A DNA stretch of 8,331 nucleotides from Cohaesibacteraceae bacterium (GTDB taxonomy: Bacteria; Pseudomonadota; Alphaproteobacteria; Rhizobiales; Cohaesibacteraceae), in NCBI GenBank assembly GCA_016764535.1, contig JAESRR010000092.1, positions 1 to 8,331 on the forward strand, in the 5' to 3' direction. Position 1 is the stretch's first letter, and each line of letters starts with the position of its first letter. The notes below the pieces were generated by a model that was not told where the DNA came from, ran no database searches, and worked only from the letters and a program-made list of their open reading frames with translations. The position numbers and the translations under genes are program-made. Shown here in pieces: positions 6,435-8,331 of this stretch.

Positions 6435-8331
6435 TTAGGAGTCCTGTTCAATGAAATCTGTCGCAGTTTCCAAATCGACCGACACCAATTGAGACACACC
6501 ACGTTCAGCCATAGTCACCCCGTAAAGGCGATCCATGCGAGACATGGTAATCGGGTTATGCGTGATGGTAATGAATCTGGTCTCGGTCTGTTCACGCATC
6601 CGCTCCAGCAATGAACAATATCGTTCTACATTCGCGTCGTCCAGGGGAGCATCAACTTCATCCAGAACGCAAATTGGCGATGGATTGGTGAGAAACACGG
6701 CAAAAATCAAAGACAGCGCAGTCAGAGCCTGCTCGCCTCCGGACAATAGAGTCATGGTTTGTGGTTTTTTTCCCGGTGGTCTGGCGATAATATCCAGTCC
6801 GGCATCAAGAGGATCTTCGGCTTCAGTGAGTTTAAGTTCGGCCTGACCACCGCCAAACAACGTCGAGAACAAATCCCTGAAGTGACCGTTAACAATCTCA
6901 AATGCCACAAGCAGACGTTCTCTTGCTTCCTTGTTAAGATTATAAATACCTGTTCTCAATCGCTTGATGGCCTCAACAAGGTCGTCCCGGTCTGTCCCCA
7001 TAACATCCAGTTTTTCCGAAATTTCCCGCGCTTCATCATCAGCGCGAAGATTCACCCCACCCAGCTTTTCCCGCTCTCTTTTCAGTTTTTCCAGTTTCGT
7101 TTCGACAATAGCACGATCCGGTACTGACTTCACATTATCCAGTCCTGCCAAATTTCGAGTGGCTGACGGTTCTAATTCCAGTTCTTCCCGAATGCGTTTT
7201 TCAATATCAAGGCATCTATCACGCGCAGCACTGGATCGTTCTTCCGCACGGCCCCGCGCTTCACGCGATCTGGACAAGGCTTCAAGAGCCGACCTCGCCT
7301 GCCTATCAGAATCAGCGACACCCATCTCCGCCCTGGCCAGTTTATCAGCCGATTGTTTGCGCAAATCCTCTGACAAACTGATCTGTTTGAACAATTCCCG
7401 TCTTTTCTGATTAAATATATCCGGGTCAATTACAAGTGTATTGCGTTCGGCACGCGATTCTTCAATACGCGAAGCAAGCACCTTCATTTGATCGGAGGCA
7501 GCAATGTTGCGTCGTTTCCAGTTTTTCTGTTCGCGCTCGACTGCTGTTAGCCGGTTGTCACGAATCTGAGCTTCACGGTCCAGCGTTCGTACGAGGGCCT
7601 GCGTCTCGGCAACATTGCGCCGCAAATCAACAACCCGTAGACGAATATCGCCAAGATCGTTTTGCAAACACGATATATCTTTCAATGCGCCTTCTTCTTT
7701 AACTGCACTGGAATAGCGTTCTGTCGCTTCCGAGCGTTCCTGTTCAAGTCGCGTGTGCTGTTCTTGCAGCGCAGTCTGACGCGCTAGTAACTCACTGACA
7801 TTGCGTTCTGCCATGGCATATAGATCTCTGGCTGCTGCAACTTGTTTTTGACACTCCCTTAGTGTTTCACGGGCGAGCTGATCGACTGATGCAAAACTGG
7901 AAACATCTGATTTCTTTTCATTCAAATCTTTTCGTAATGACAAAGCTGTTTGATCTATTTCAATTCTTTTTACTTCGATCTCCGACAACCGATTTTTTTG
8001 TTCCAGCCTTTTTGCTGCAGGTGTTGGCGCATTTGCTGCGGCTCGCATACCATCCCAACGCCATATATCACCCTCGATGGAAACAAGCCGTTGTCCGCAA
8101 ACCAGTGTATCTATGATAGAAGCAATTGCGGATTTATTGACAATACCAATTTGTTTCAATCGTCTGTCCAGCTCAACCGGTCCGTCAACAAAACTTGACA
8201 AGGGCTCGACGCCGGCTGGCAATTCGGGATCAGTCAGTTGCGAGGTTGTCAAACTCCAGTGGGCTGGTGATTCTGAACCAAGAGGGATATCAAGGTCCTC
8301 TCCCAGAGCTGCTCCAAGCGCAATTTCATAA
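6435..8331 (-). CDS. smc: Chromosome segregation protein SMC, hinge and C-terminal half (partial)
   Basis: SMC is the ATPase of the condensin-like complex that compacts and segregates the chromosome with ScpA and ScpB. The visible part is 631 residues and stays open to the right edge. The TTG at 8252 is not a start, because 26 codons upstream continue the typical hinge sequence (ALGAALGEDLDIPLG). Numbering from the first complete codon, about 1-105 is the hinge (QIGIV, GQRLVSIEGDIWRWDG). About 110-440 is the returning antiparallel coiled coil, full of E, R, L and A. The rest is the C-terminal ATPase lobe: a segment around 475-495 ending in LFGGG, the signature L529-S-G-G-E-Q, Walker B CVLDEVDAPLDD with D557 and E558, and the switch histidine H591 in TITHNPITM. 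All key residues of this half are intact. The N-terminal lobe with Walker A lies outside the window. The stop is 20 bases from that of the convergent SprA-related gene, with no clear terminator between them. Confidence 0.97.
   Translation of the reverse strand, partial: YEIALGAALGEDLDIPLGSESPAHWSLTTSQLTDPELPAGVEPLSSFVDGPVELDRRLKQIGIVNKSAIASIIDTLVCGQRLVSIEGDIWRWDGMRAAANAPTPAAKRLEQKNRLSEIEVKRIEIDQTALSLRKDLNEKKSDVSSFASVDQLARETLRECQKQVAAARDLYAMAERNVSELLARQTALQEQHTRLEQERSEATERYSSAVKEEGALKDISCLQNDLGDIRLRVVDLRRNVAETQALVRTLDREAQIRDNRLTAVEREQKNWKRRNIAASDQMKVLASRIEESRAERNTLVIDPDIFNQKRRELFKQISLSEDLRKQSADKLARAEMGVADSDRQARSALEALSRSREARGRAEERSSAARDRCLDIEKRIREELELEPSATRNLAGLDNVKSVPDRAIVETKLEKLKREREKLGGVNLRADDEAREISEKLDVMGTDRDDLVEAIKRLRTGIYNLNKEARERLLVAFEIVNGHFRDLFSTLFGGGQAELKLTEAEDPLDAGLDIIARPPGKKPQTMTLLSGGEQALTALSLIFAVFLTNPSPICVLDEVDAPLDDANVERYCSLLERMREQTETRFITITHNPITMSRMDRLYGVTMAERGVSQLVSVDLETATDFIEQDS

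Noticed and set aside
6400..6445. Possible bidirectional terminator between the convergent SprA-related gene and smc
   Set aside because: No stem of useful length with flanking T- and A-tracts could be found in the 20-base gap or nearby.
6964..7410. Serine-rich plus-strand open frame of 148 residues
   Set aside because: It is the antisense of the SMC coiled coil; the Ser/Arg richness is what reversed Glu/Arg-rich codons give.
8250..8252. TTG as a start of a 605-residue minus-strand protein
   Set aside because: The frame stays open to the right edge and the upstream 26 codons continue the SMC hinge sequence, so this is an internal codon of a gene entering from outside the window.

Overview
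The window looks like a stretch of alphaproteobacterial chromosome with moderate GC, most like Hyphomicrobiales and relatives. Three things suggest this: the F0 gene order atpI-atpB-atpE-b', the presence of a separate b' subunit, and an alphaproteobacterial SMC hinge and C-terminal half. The genus cannot be fixed from the sequence alone. No tRNA, rRNA, insertion sequence, phage gene or CRISPR array was seen.

Left part (1-2178, minus strand): the start of the ATP synthase F0 operon, read right to left as atpI, atpB (subunit a), atpE (subunit c) and the b' subunit gene, which runs off the left edge. A good sigma70-type promoter (2271-2299) lies upstream of atpI. Two of the four genes, atpI and atpB, are best read from GTG starts inside longer open frames. 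atpE has a strong ribosome binding site and is flanked on both sides by intergenic hairpins, which may help give the c subunit its much higher dose.

Middle part (2179-5448): an AT-rich intergenic region of 338 bases separates the atp operon from a divergent two-gene operon. This encodes two exported M16-family zinc-peptidase-like proteins three bases apart. The first carries the complete HxxEH...E zinc site but lacks the R/Y pair of the C-terminal half. The second has lost the zinc site but keeps the R/Y pair. They are therefore probably the two halves of one heteromeric protease. A clear Rho-independent terminator (5323-5354) closes the operon.

Right part (5449-8331): a single plus-strand gene encodes an acidic SprA-related protein with a HEQAH (HEXXH-type) motif, a putative metalloprotease of unknown role. 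It converges, with only 20 bases between stops, on the 3' part of smc on the minus strand. The smc gene contains the hinge, the returning coiled coil and the C-terminal ATPase lobe, and continues past the right edge.

Nothing in the window is a clear-cut novel system. The points most worth following are the split-site M16 pair, the HEXXH protein beside it, and the RNA structures and palindromes around the atp genes.
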